Shown: in pieces, positions 1-11,091 of the stretch
Numbering within the stretch: the first letter of the stretch is position 1
Layout of the letters: each line of letters begins with the position of its first letter
Assembly: GCF_963678635.1 (NCBI RefSeq)
Contig: NC_087070.1
Coordinates: forward strand, 47,721,467-47,785,466
DNA length: 64,000 bases
Reading direction: 5' to 3'
DNA from: Symsagittifera roscoffensis
Lineage: Eukaryota; Xenacoelomorpha; Acoela; Convolutidae
The notes under the pieces: generated by a model
What the model was told of the DNA's origin: nothing
Seen by the model: the letters and a program-made list of their open reading frames with translations, nothing else
The model's database searches: none
Made by a program: the position numbers and the translations under genes

Positions 1-1290
1 GGACGACTTCCAGTTTCGAAAATGCATATTAGAAAGTGCTTGATCTAAAATCAGATACTGGGTTGTAGTTTTGACTTCTTTGTACACTAGCCAACTTTAG
101 TGAACGTTAGTGTAATAGTACGTAGTACGACTATTCTTTTTTTTCCAATCTAAGTCGCAAATATTGGTGCCACTTTTGGTGTCAGTTTCACGGCTTTTTG
201 ATAGCATGTGCTTTCACAGTCCAATAGCAATAAGTTAACATAGTTGATGCATTTTTAATTTTCCAATAAACCGAAAAAAGCTCTTTGTTTCAAGCAACAT
301 AACATTAATAGAAACTCGATTTCAGAAATTTTGTTACTGAATATATCTCGCAATTTTTTGAAATGCAATATTTATTACGCTTGCGATTAGCAAGCGTTAT
401 CAAACTGGAATATAGACTTTTTTTAGTTATCAACTAGTTTATCAACATCAGTTGAATTTATTTGCTGACCATGCAGCTGTCTTCTTTTCAATTGTCTTCT
501 CTTTACATCTTCCCGGATGTTTCCCCCTTCGCCTGGAGGTGATTCAGTTGCCTTTGTGCCTTAAGGTCTGGATTTCAAGTCGTGGCCGGAGCTTCTTTTT
601 TCAGTATCAAGGAAATTGAAAAAAAAAACGAGAAAAATGAATTGTTGGTTTATCGTTTGTTCGCTCAAGTTTTGTCGGCTAAATTGCCACAACGGATTTT
701 GCTTGTGCTTTGGACAATTTTAATTGTAAATGCAAGTGCAAGTGTTGTTCATTCTAATTTCAGGGCGATTGGAAAGATTTTTTAAAAAAATTCATAAAAG
801 CTTTTTTATGGTTCAGTTGGTGTCTGCTCAAATATTGCCGTAAGTTTTTTCAATTGTAGTTGCAAGTGCAAATGCTGTTCATTCTAGTTTCATTAAAGTT
901 CAATCATTTTTTTCGGTTCAAGTAGTTTCAGCTCAAAGATTGTTGGTTTATTGCCACATCACTGATTTTTCTTGTGCTGTAAACAACTTTCATTGTAGTT
1001 GCAAATACAAATGTTGTCTTGTTGTTTAAGGTGGGACTTTGTTCTTTACCGTGGAACGTTTTTCTATAAAATCATATTTTTTTCGGCTCAAATTGTGTCT
1101 GCTCAAAGATTGTCGGCTGTTTCTTTTCGTAAATTTTGTTCCGTTGTCGCTGTTTTGAAATTCAAGTGTCTGGCATGTTTGCCTGGAATGAACTTCTATC
1201 GAGTCATGAAAGTGTTTATGACCTAGTTTTTTTCAATATTTTCAATTTCAAAGTTTTTAATCTAATTGTTAAAAATTTGGGGGGTCTAAT
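1..1290. repeat. Segmental duplicate of 4497-5757
   Basis: The first bases of the window recur at 4497 with an offset of 4496, and near-identity continues to about 1290. The copies differ by scattered substitutions, small indels and loss of a short stretch near 445-500. Confidence 0.8.
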
Positions 1291-1583
1291 TTTTTTTCCA
1301 GCTAAACGTATGTCTGCTCAGGTATTGTCGGCTTTGTTACCGCTTTCATTTTTATTTCGTTGCTCAGTTAGCATTCAATTGTCTCATTTGGCATGTTTTT
1401 TAGCAGGAACTTTTTTTAAGACAAAATCAAGACAAAGTGAAAATTCCGGTTGATCAATTTTTTCGACATTTTTCAAAATGCAATTTTCTGCGGCTTTCAT
1501 CTTTCTGTCGGCTAGTTTGCCATGCTATATATGTGTTTTATCTCAGGTGCTGCGAAGCTTCGCTTCGCCAATGTGTAGAAATG
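377..1583 (+). repeat. Hairpin-bounded tRNA-related dispersed repeat, copy 1
   Basis: The left end is an 8-bp-stem hairpin (ACGCTTGC, 5-nt loop, GCAAGCGT). A degenerate tRNA-like block at 531-587 ends with a B-box-like GATTTCAAGTCG. The middle contains repeated phrases such as GTTGCAAGTGCAAATG and TCTGCTCAAAGATTGTCGG. The right end is the hairpin GCGAAGCTTCGCTTCGC (1552-1568) followed by a CTGTGTAAAA-like tail. Internal duplications explain why it is longer than the 455-bp copy at 32446. Confidence 0.6.
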
Positions 1584-1700
1584 TTTGTGTTGAAATTTAA
1601 TTTTGAAGTAAAATGGCGGAGGATGTTAACTTGGCTCTGAGTTGGAATATTCAGCCAATCAGAATTGAGGATGTGAACTTGATCCTTTTCTATTTTCAAG

Positions 1701-1880
1701 GTCAATGGCGTTGTTGTTTCGCAAAAAGAGAAAGAAGAATTGGGAAAAAGACAGTGGCGTATCCATTGGTGGTTTCTGGGACGACGTGTCTTAGAGACAG
1801 TATCTTTAACTCTCGTTATTTTGGCCTTCTTCCAACAATGGATTATGCTTGCACTGATAAACTCAAACGAGTTATTTTTT
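1701..1880 (+). CDS. DGAT1: DGAT1 exon (first seen in window)
   Basis: Sixty codons follow a TTTTCAAG acceptor. The segment [13 protein letters not shown]...FFQQWIM...INSNELFF aligns with the DGAT1 stretch RIRKRFLLRRILE...IQQWMV...IQNSMKPF. The first ~15 residues ([15 protein letters not shown]) do not obviously match the family, so the true acceptor may lie a little downstream. The exon is followed by GGTAAG; see the finding on this intron. Confidence 0.75.
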
Positions 1881-4800
1881 GGTAAGGGTTTGCTAATGAT
1901 GGTTAATAAAGCCTCTGCCACTAACTTTGTTATAGGTTTAATGTTTAGTTAATGACAAATTGTTGGCAACTTAATTGTTGGCACTGAAACATATAGCGGG
2001 CACCAAATACATTCAATGGTAGATTGTGCTGATGCGCTACCTCATTGATTCGACCACTCACCGCAGAAGCCTCCCTTCTTTGGTAGCATTTTTTGATATT
2101 CAATTTTTGCTGACCAACTTTAAAGATTTCTTGCCATTATATACTAATTTTGATTGGTCGCTACCAATTTTTGACCCAAACCTACCAAGAATTCCCAAAA
2201 ATGAGCCGTTTTTAAGTGTTTATGAATTGTCACTTTGTATGTTAATTTTTTTCGTTCAGGTTCGTTGAACGAAATTATACATAATTGTCAACAAATTGGA
2301 GTTAACTCTAATTATGGTTCCTTTTTAGATCGGTTGAAGCAAGTGAATGTTCATGATAGTTGCACGCACTTACTTTTCTGTGTGCAATTCTCCTATCGTC
2401 ACAAAGTTCTGCATTTTCAGTTGTTTCTGTCCTGGTTTTTTGCATGTATTTTCATTCAGATTAACTCATTTTGATGACCAGTCCAAGTACAGTGCTGATT
2501 TAAATCATCCGGACAAAACGAACAAAACTTGAATTTTCAAACGCGTTTTTCTCAAATTGGGTTAACATTAGACAAAAAGTGAAGAGAACAAAAGTTGCTT
2601 AGAATTTCATCAAAGTTAACATGGTGCTATTTTTTCTCCGAAATTCTCAACCAAAATTTTACCACAAAAATTGGTCATTTCGGCTTTTTTCAATTAATCA
2701 AGAATTACACTGAAACTACTTTGTTAATTGATAAAAAAATTACATCACAAGAAGCCTCCTACATAGCCCAACAAAGTTTAACAAGGGTTAAATCTCCAAA
2801 AAATGCGCAAATTGTTTAAAATTTGTTTTTAAACAGAGATTCTGGGTTTTATATAGTAAAAATCACATTTATTGACTATCAAGTAAAAACTTTTTCTCTT
2901 ATACTGGTTTTTGGAGATTTAACCTTTGTTAAACTTTGTTGGGCTATGTAAGAGGCTTCTTGTGATAAAATTTTTTTATCAATTAACAAAGTAGTTTCAG
3001 TGTAATTCTTGATGAATTGAAAAAAGCCAAAATGACCCATTTTTGTGGTAAAATTTTGGTTGAGAGTTTCGGAGAAAAAATAGCACCATATTAATTTTGA
3101 TGAAATTCTAAGCAACTTTTGTTCTCTTCACTTTTTGTCTAATCTTAACCCAATTTGAGAAAAACGTGTTTGAAAATTCAAGTTTTGTTCGTTTTGTCCG
3201 GATAATTTAAATCAGCACTGTACTAGTGCTGGCTTTTTGTCTTTATCTAAATGCATAAAAATTTCTCCGTAAATGTTTGGTGACTGGTGGATGGTTGACG
3301 AGGATCCAGTTAACATATTTTCCTTTCCAGACCCCTTCTACTGATCTTCCACCCCAGAGTGTTTTATTTGGGTTAACAGCTGCGGGCAAAATGCTGGATT
3401 CAGGTTTACTAAATATATCAACAAAGTAAGAGTTAAGAATCATGTTAACATTCTCCCCTTAAACAGATTTAGGGATGGAGAGGGGCGGGGGCGGGTTGAT
3501 GTTAACTTAGTCGGATGATGAGCTCGTTTAGTTTAAAAATAATTTTGTGTGCTGACTTTTACCATTGTTTATCCCTTTACTGCTTTTGTTCATTTGGTGC
3601 AAAATTTATAAAAAAAACTGTACAACCTTACACAACCGAATGTTTGTATTTCGTTTGCTGACCTGCTAGAATTTTTGCCGTGCAACGTTTAATGAACGAA
3701 GTAACAATTGTCTGAGCCATTTATTACGCTGGCGATTATATTAAATGTTTTTTTTTTTGCTGAAAATCTTTTCGATTTTTGTGTGCCTTTCCAGCTTTAA
3801 GTTAACCTTTTTTCATGGTCTATCTAAAAGAACAAACAGACGACAATTTCTGCGTTATTGTGTAAGGAGCATGTGTGTTATATCCGATAAGTTTGGGCGC
3901 AGTCTTTGCTGCCTGGTATTTACAAAATAATGAAATAGAGAAATTTTTCTTCTTATATAAGATCCAGTGGTATAGTTGCAGATAGTATTTGGTTGAAAAG
4001 CGGTATGGCGCCAGTTCGATATTGCAGTGTGCTTATTAAGTGTAAAAGAACAAAAAGGTTTTGACTTATAAAGGTCGAGATGATTTTGATTATTTTTTAG
4101 GCAGTAGTCTCCTAGTTCTACAGAAGTACTTTCATATATATTAATGCATTTATAAAAGCACTTGGTTATATATGTACTTTTTGAGTTCAATCCAATTGCA
4201 TCCGCTTAAAGTTAGGTAAATTGCGCGTTCACCAGTTACGAATACGAAGTTGGCCCACGAAAAACGTGGACGACTTCCAGTTTCGAAAATGCATATTCGA
4301 AAGTGCTTGATCTAAAATCAGATACTGGGGCAGTAGTCTCCTAGTTCTACAGAAGTACTTTCATATATATTAATGCATTTATAAAAGCACTTGGTTATAT
4401 ATGTACTTTTTGAGTTCAATCCAATTGCATCCGCTTAAAGTAAGGTAAATTGCGCGTTCACCAGTTACGAATACGAAGTTGGCCCACGAAAAACGTGGAC
4501 GACTTCCAGTTTCGAAAATGCATATTAGAAAGTGCTTGATCTAAAATCAGATACTGGGTTGTAGTTTTGACTTTTTTGTACACTAGCCAACTTTAGTGAA
4601 CGTTAGTGTAATAGTACGTTGTACGACTATTCTTTTTTTTCCAATCTAAGTCGCAAATATTGGTGCCACTTTTGGTGTCATTTTCACGGCTTTTTGATAG
4701 CATGTGCTTTCACAGTCCAATAGCAATAAGATAACATAGTTGATGAATTTTTAATTTTCAAATAAACCGAAAAAAGCTCTTTGTTTCAAGCAACATAACA

Positions 4801-7800
4801 TTAATAGAAACTCGATTTCAGAAATTTTGTTACTGAATATATCTCGCAATTTTTTGAAATGCAATATTTATTACGCTTGCGATTGGCAAGCGTTATCAAA
4901 CTGGAATATAGACTTTTTTTAGTTATCAACTAGTTTATCAACATCTTAACATCTTCCCGGTTGTTTCCCCATTGGCCTGGAGGTGATTAAGTTGCCTTTG
5001 TGCCTTAAGGTCTGGATTTCAAGTCGTGGCCGGAGCTTGTTTTTTCAGTATCAAGGAAATTGAAAAAAAAACGAGAAAAATGAATTGTTGGTTTTTCGTT
5101 TGTTCGCTTAAGTTTCGTCGGCTAAAGTGCCACAACGGATTTTGCTTGTGCTGTGGACAGTTTTAATTGTAAATGCAAGTGCAAGTGTTGTTCATTCTAA
5201 TTTCAGGGCGATTTGAAAATTTTTTAAACAAATTCATAAAAGCTTTTTTATGGTTCAGTTGGTGTCTGCTCAAATATTGCCGTAAGTATTTTCAATTGTA
5301 GTTGCAAGTGCAAATGCTGTTCATTCTAGTTTCATTAAAGTTCAATCATTTTTTTCGGTTCAAAAAGTTTCAGCTCAAAGGTTGTTGGTTTAGTTGCCAC
5401 ATCACTGATTTTTCTTGTGCTGTAAACAACTTTCATTGTAGTTGCAAATGCAAATGTTGGCTTGTTGTTTAAGGTGGGACTTTGTTGTTTACCGTGGAAC
5501 TTTTTTCTATAAAATCATATTTTTTTCGGCTCAAATTGTGTCTGCTCAAAGATTGTCGGCTGTTTCTTTTCGTAAGTTTTGTTCCGTTGTCGCTGTTTTG
5601 AAATTCAAGTGTCTGGCATGTTTGCCTGGAATGAACTTCTATCGAGACATGAAAGTGTTTATGACCTAGTTTTTTTTCAATATTTTCAATTTCAAGGTTT
5701 TTAATCTAATTGTTAAAAATTTGGGGGGTCTAATTTTTTTTCCAGCTAAACGTATGCTGGAAAAAAAAATTGTATGCAATTTGCGTTTCATGCTGGCCTT
5801 TTAGTAGGATGGAAAAGTACTAAGATTAAGTTGGGCTTATGCTCGGCCAATTTTTATTCGACCTCGCGGATAGCTACTATGGGTCAAGTCAGCTTTCAAA
5901 TTAGATTTTTATGACCTAACTCGATTTTGAAAAAAAAATTTTAAGTTTCTATTGTCAAAAACAAACAATGAATATAGACTTTTTTTAGTTATCAACTAGT
6001 TTATCAACATCAGTTGAATTTATTTGCTGACCATGCAGCTGTCTTCTTTTCAATTTTTTTCTCTTAACATCTTCCCGGTTGTTTCCCCCTTGGCCTGGAG
6101 GTGATTCAGTTGCCTTTGTGCTTTAAGGCCTCGATTTCAAGTCGTGACCGGAGCTTGTTTTTTCAGTATCAAGGAAATTGAAAAAAAAACGAGAAAAATG
6201 AATTGTTGGTTTTTCGTTTGTTCGCTCAAGTTTCGTCGGCTAAATTGCCACAACGGATTTTGCTTGTGCTGTGGACAGTTTTAATTGTAAATGCAAGTGC
6301 AAGTGTTGTTCATTCTAATTTCAGGGCGATTTGAAAGATTTTTTTTTTTAAAATCATAAAAGCTTTTTTATGGTTCAGTTGGTGTCTGCTCAAATATTGC
6401 CGTAAGTATTTTCAATTGTAGTTGCAAGTGCAAATGCTGTTCATTCTAGTTTCATTAAAGTTCAATCATTTTTTTCGGTTCCAGTAGTTTCAGCTCAAAG
6501 ATTGTTGGTCACTGATTTTTCTTGTGCTGTAAACAACTTTCATTGTAGTTGCAAATGCACATGTTGTCTTGTTGTTTAAGGTGGGACTTTGTTGTTTACC
6601 GTGGAACTTTTTTTTCTATAAAATCATATTTTTTGGGCTCAAATTGTGTCTGCTCAAAGATTGTCGGCTGTTTCTATTCGTAAATTTTGTACCGTTGTCG
6701 CTGTTTTGAAATTCAAGTGTCTGGCATGTTTGCCTGGAATGAACTCCTATCGAGACATGAAAGTGTTTATGACCTAGTTTTTTTCAATTTTTTACATGCT
6801 AAGTTAGGGTGGTGCTACTCGTCCCCTCTCCCTAAATCCGCCCCTGCTTAAATGTACACTTACTTCGACAGAAAATCATTTGAGTATAAGTGTTAAGTGG
6901 AACGATGGTTTTGTTTTTGGTATCGTGGAAAAACAACGGTGATGTTTTTTGAGTTTTTGCAGAAAAAGTGAGTTTTATCGTCAGTTTTTTTTCAAAATTT
7001 AAAGTATGGTGCCATTTGCTGAAATTTGAGCTATTAATAGTTCTATTTTCCTAAAACAGCTGAAATTTGCGATTTCTCAAAAAAGTTGAGACATGAAAAT
7101 TTTTTAAATTAATTTTCAGCTCAAATCATTTACATTAGGGTCAGTAACTGTCAAAAAGTCATAATTGAGTATAGTATAGTGTTGAGTGGAAAATTTTGAC
7201 TTGTTGACAGTTACTAATTTGTGCTTAAAATTTATTAAAAAACAGTTCATTTTCTTAATATTTCTGAGAACTACATTTTTTAAAATTCTACACATAAAAT
7301 ATAAATCATTTACAATTAGAAAACATTTGGCAATTTTTGAAATTTATACAAATCAATTTTTTGTACACAACCCTACTTTTCACTTTGCCGTAACAGGTTC
7401 AATACTCTGCCTTAAAACGTTGGGCTTTCTTAGTACATGGTAGGTACATTCCCTAACTCTTGATACACGGGATTTCTGCTCGCCGAAAACCTGAAACTAA
7501 CCATCTGCATCCTTTTATGTTAATTCATGGCGAAACCTATTCCCTAACCTAATACATAGCCTGGAGATTGGATATATATTCCCTAAATTTATACACAGAG
7601 GTCTTCATGTACATTTTTAGCTCTAGACCAACATATACTACTTAAGTATAATATTGTCCCGATGATTTTATTTTTTTCTTTCTTTGCTATCGCGTGGTTT
7701 TTTTTCTGCGTCAGTGTTTCTGCGAGGATTAGTCATGTCTTTTAATAATGGCTTGTTTTGTGTGTTTGTGTGTAGACAATGGACTACATGCGTCTGGTGG

Positions 7801-10045
7801 AGAAGTTGCTGAAGTTGGCAGTGCCCAACCAGATCTTGTGGCTTCTCTTTTTCTACCTCTTCTTCCACTCCACACTAAATGCTCTAGCAGGTACACTCCA
7901 AACAATACGCCAATACGCAGTATTACCATCATAATGTTCAACAACCGCAACAAATTCCGATACAGAAAGCCCTAGCTTGATACAATATAAAAAAAGTAGC
8001 TCCATGACATGGTAGCAACAAATCTATTTGCCTTTTTTTTGCCAACAGTTCTGGCACTCACCAATAACGTCATTTTCAGCTTTTACTTCATATGTTTTCA
8101 AACAATACGCGTTATCAGCATCATCGAGAACCAATGTCGAAGAAGGGACTGAATGCCTGAATATTATGATAGCCAATCAGAATTTAGTGTTAAAAAAACT
8201 GAAGAAATAATCCGGGTAGTCTGTCAGTTTGGAACAAATTAAAGGACGTTCATTGGTTCAAGTTTTTGCTCAGTCTATCTTTCTGGGATGAAAATATCTT
8301 CTTCCAAAATACCACGATTTGTTTGCGCATACGGGAAATTCTATTCTAAAACAACGCAATAGAAGGGTGAAATTTAACAATCGTACTCAAAGCCGGAAAT
8401 TGAATCTCAAATAGAGTCATGCAACTAGGTGAAACGAGTTTAGAAGGTTAATAGATAAAGGCAAACAGTAATTAACCTTGTGTTACCTAATTACATGCAC
8501 TTGAAAAATTGACCTATACATTCACTTGAAAAATTGATGAAAGTAATCTTCTGAACTGCTTATAAGCTAATGCAATTGCAAAAGAGAGGGCAATTCCTTA
8601 GAAGGTACAAAATTCTTAAATGCTTAACAGTTGAAATAGTCCTTTAGAAATAGTGAAAACATTTAAACTAGGTATCTTTGAGGGGCAATAGTTAGCAATA
8701 TCCATCCTAATCGTTAATGTAATCGAATAAAAGAAGATTTGATCAAAGTTTATCTAAAACTGATTGGACAGAATTTCAATTTTGAACGACTTAGTTTTTT
8801 GCTAGGGGATTTGAAATTGAAGAAGAGTCGATTTGTAATGTACAATCATATCATTATTGTCCTCCGGTGTTGGCACATTGTTCACTCGTTTCACGCATTT
8901 GTATAATAATGTCTAAGTATGTGTGCGTGTTGAGTAGAGGTGACTGGATTCGGAGACCGGGAGTTCTACCTGGACTGGTGGAACAGCCGGAACCAGGCGG
9001 AGTTCTGGCAGAAGTGGAACATCCCGGTGCACAAGTGGGGCAAGCGACACGTGTACAAGCCACTGCTTCAGAGAGGTAGTGGCTTACTACTTACCAACAT
9101 CATTATTGACGCTTTATTACTTGGCGCTACCATTTCAACCTTAGACCTTACCTATTAGTCCAGAACAATTTGAAGCATGTTGAAAATGTAGACCTTAATC
9201 AGGAATAGGAATTCAATGATGATTTTTGTGTAAAACTGAACTGCTATATCGTCAATAAATGTTATAACATAGACGAATGGTATGTTTCAGGGTTCTCGAA
9301 GATCCAGGCTTCAATCTTTGTTTTTCTGGTATCTGCTTTCTTCCACGAGTACCTGGTCAGTGTACCTCTAAAGGTGTTCCGTCTCTGGATATTCCTGGGA
9401 ATGATGGCACAGGTATCGTCAAATTAATTGATAATTATAACGCAAATCACTTTTGCGAGCTTTTACATTCAGTCTTGAACGCTTCGGTGTTGAAACTTCC
9501 CTGTCCAAGCATCAGTCTTCAGACTAAATTTGTTTCTTTGACTTGATAAGATACAGAAAGTTCCATATTGAGAGTGAAACTTCAAACTAATGGAAAGGGC
9601 TTCATTTGCAGTGAAATGTTGTAAAAGCAAAACTTTAGAGCTATCAACTGCTCTTTGCAATTTTTGTCGTTTTTTGGTGTGTGTTTCTAAAGCCGGCGTA
9701 TCCCGAAACCTAACTTATTCTACCTTTTTCTCCCTAAAAAGTTGAGGAGAATGTTTTGACAAAATTTGGAAAAATAATTTTAAAATACAGTTTTTTATTT
9801 TGCTTTTTTTGCATTGATTACTGTGGTCTAAACATTCTATGCGACTTGCACAGTAGTCAGATAACCTTGTTCACATACGTGTATTGTTTGTATAGGTTCC
9901 TCTGGCAGTTGTGTCAATGCGACTGACGGCTAGGCAGGGCAACATTCTCATGTGGCTCAGTCTCATAATGGGCCAACCAGCTGTAGTCTTCATGTACTAC
10001 CACGACTATTACGTCACACATCTACTCACCCCAGCCAATACATAA
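1701..10045 (+). CDS. DGAT1: Diacylglycerol O-acyltransferase 1 (DGAT1), C-terminal part, five exons
   Basis: DGAT1 is an ER membrane MBOAT enzyme that acylates diacylglycerol with acyl-CoA to make triacylglycerol. Exons 1701-1880, 7776-7890, 8938-9075, 9291-9412 and 9896-10045 total 705 nt, giving 234 residues and a TAA stop. Visible family landmarks are RRVLE...FFQQW (exon 1), MDYMRL...LLKLAVPNQ (exon 2), the DGAT1/ACAT signature FYLDWWN followed by NIPVHKW (exon 3), [12 protein letters not shown] with the expected catalytic His (exon 4), and MYYHDYYV near the C-terminus (exon 5). Human DGAT1 is 488 residues, so the N-terminal half is missing; its exons lie upstream of the window or are hidden in the repeats. 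The last three introns are GT-AG. The first keeps frame only as GG-AG (1881-7775) or if the T-run at 1875-1880 is one base too long. Exons 2-5 are very secure; the left edge of exon 1 is less so. Confidence 0.93.
2490..3220. mobile_element. Tc1/mariner-type MITE with ~330-bp inverted arms
   Basis: The element starts CAGTGCTGATTTAAAT and ends ATTTAAATCAGCACTG, flanked on both sides by TA (2488-2489 and 3221-3222). The arms 2490-2815 and about 2890-3220 are inverted near-copies around a ~75-bp centre. The termini and TA duplication are typical of Tc1/mariner. There is no transposase; the ORFs in each arm are the same arm sequence read on opposite strands. Confidence 0.85.
4101..4558. repeat. 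229-bp tandem duplication
   Basis: Two near-identical copies start GCAGTAGTCTCC at 4101 and 4330 and each end in ATCAGATACTGGG. The 3' part of this unit is also the first sequence of the window, so the same unit probably precedes position 1. Confidence 0.85.
4497..5757 (+). repeat. Hairpin-bounded repeat, copy 2 (duplicate of 1-1290)
   Basis: Same order of blocks as copy 1. The left hairpin is at 4873-4893 and the tRNA-like block at 4976-5035. The copy breaks off after the phrase TCCAGCTAAACGTATG near 5757, without the right hairpin. Confidence 0.75.
5965..6790 (+). repeat. Hairpin-bounded repeat, copy 3 (partial)
   Basis: Begins AATATAGACTTTTTTTAG, corresponding to about position 409 of copy 1, and ends near the phrase TTTATGACCTAG (position ~1225 of copy 1). 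The left hairpin and right tail are absent. Confidence 0.75.
6791..7775. other. DGAT1 intron, rest: nothing recognised
   Basis: AT-rich sequence with short phrases such as ATTCCCTAAC repeated near 7450-7590. No coding block or complete repeat was recognised before the acceptor at 7774-7775. Confidence 0.5.
7776..7890 (+). CDS. DGAT1: DGAT1 exon
   Basis: The exon follows a TGTGTAG acceptor and starts ACA ATG GAC TAC. An in-frame TAG just upstream fixes the acceptor and requires the previous exon to end in phase 0. It encodes [18 protein letters not shown] and a membrane segment ending HSTLNALA. The donor is GCAG|GTACAC. Confidence 0.93.
7891..8937. other. DGAT1 intron: nothing recognised
   Basis: GT-AG intron of 1047 bp in AT-rich sequence. 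No repeat or coding block identified. Confidence 0.6.
8938..9075 (+). CDS. DGAT1: DGAT1 exon with FYxDWWN motif
   Basis: The acceptor is GAGTAG and the donor AGAG|GTAGTG. The exon encodes [14 protein letters not shown] and [16 protein letters not shown], the most conserved block of the DGAT1 family. Confidence 0.95.
9291..9412 (+). CDS. DGAT1: DGAT1 exon with catalytic His motif
   Basis: The acceptor is TTTCAG and the donor ACAG|GTATCG. The exon encodes [20 protein letters not shown]; the His in FFHEY corresponds to the MBOAT catalytic histidine. Confidence 0.95.
9413..9895. other. DGAT1 intron: nothing recognised
   Basis: GT-AG intron of 483 bp with no recognisable content. Confidence 0.6.
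9896..10045 (+). CDS. DGAT1: DGAT1 terminal exon
   Basis: The acceptor is GTATAG. Fifty codons including TAA encode [15 protein letters not shown] and [17 protein letters not shown], the usual DGAT1 C-terminus. Confidence 0.95.
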   Translation, partial: VPLAVVSMRLTARQGNILMWLSLIMGQPAVVFMYYHDYYVTHLLTPANT

Positions 10046-11091
10046 TAATTACACCATCAAAATCAACTCGTGGTAGAAAATCAACAATCAAACCAGATCA
10101 AAAATATATCAAGTTAACAGCATTGCCATCAAAACGTGATCACAACTAGCAGCTCGTGATCGAATTATAACAGGCGAGAATTATAATTGCTCCTACATGT
10201 GATCAAAAGTGCCAGAAACTGAAATCATTGCTATATTCACGTGACAACGATATAAGAAACAGAAAATTTGCAGACAACTACAAAAAATATCAGGGTCAAT
10301 TTAGAAATGACATAACCATTTAGTGTTAGATAATAAATCGCATCGTTAATTAATGCCATGTTTGGTGGGATGTGTAAAGAATTGATAATTTATCAATTAA
10401 TATGGATATTAAAATGATACAGTGAAGGCTAATATGAAATAGCTTTTTTATTTAATGCTTTCATCGTATAAAAAAGAATACATTGTCGTACTTGAGCTTG
10501 TTTTGCATCGAGACCATCACAACATCTCGTTCTTCATTTTCCTTTACTCTTGCTGTGCTCTATATTCGGGTGCTTGTTGAAATATATTTATAAATAGATT
10601 TCGAGTATCTGTATAATAAGCTGGAAAAATAGGTTTTTAATTTTATTTTTGATAAAAGATTTGTTTTCGTCGCATCCGCTTATCATTTTTGTTCAGTTGC
10701 ATGTTTCGACCAGCAGTTTTGGCTTTAGTATAAGTTGTCTCTGGTGTTTTGTCACAGGCGAAGTATCGATTTGCATAAGTCTCGATGGCTGGAAACTTCA
10801 ATTTTAGTCTTACTTTAGAACATTTATTGCATATAATGATACAAGGAAACGCTTGCGTTTTAATACGATTTCTTTTTTTTTACAGGATAGATCTCACAAT
10901 TAAGTGTTCAATTATTGTGCTTAATTTCACGTTTTTCTGCGCTAAATATATGTGGCGATTTAATAGCGTATGTTTCAGACTTTTTACACCATCGGGCGTA
11001 GTGTCATATTACAATTTCACTTTCCAACCCAAGTCACAAATATAATTCCTGTTTGATTTATTAAAGAGGTATTATGAAAACGTTTTTTTTT
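10046..11091. other. DGAT1 3' UTR and spacer to the tandem array
   Basis: Contains the candidate polyadenylation signal at 10332. The longest open frame here (10785-11045) has no recognisable motif and starts at a weak position. The stretch ends in a T-tract immediately before the first Helitron-like unit. Confidence 0.5.
10332..10337 (+). promoter_or_regulatory. Candidate DGAT1 polyadenylation signal
   Basis: AATAAA lies 287 bp after the DGAT1 stop codon in otherwise non-coding AT-rich sequence. It is the first canonical hexamer I noted downstream of the stop. Confidence 0.4.

Noticed and set aside
2595..3115. Two similar ORFs on opposite strands (MLRISSKL...)
   Set aside because: They are the inverted arms of the MITE read on each strand, not genes.
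999..5669. ORFs such as [12 protein letters not shown] and [12 protein letters not shown]
   Set aside because: They are phrases of the hairpin-bounded repeat in duplicated copies, with no codon-level conservation.
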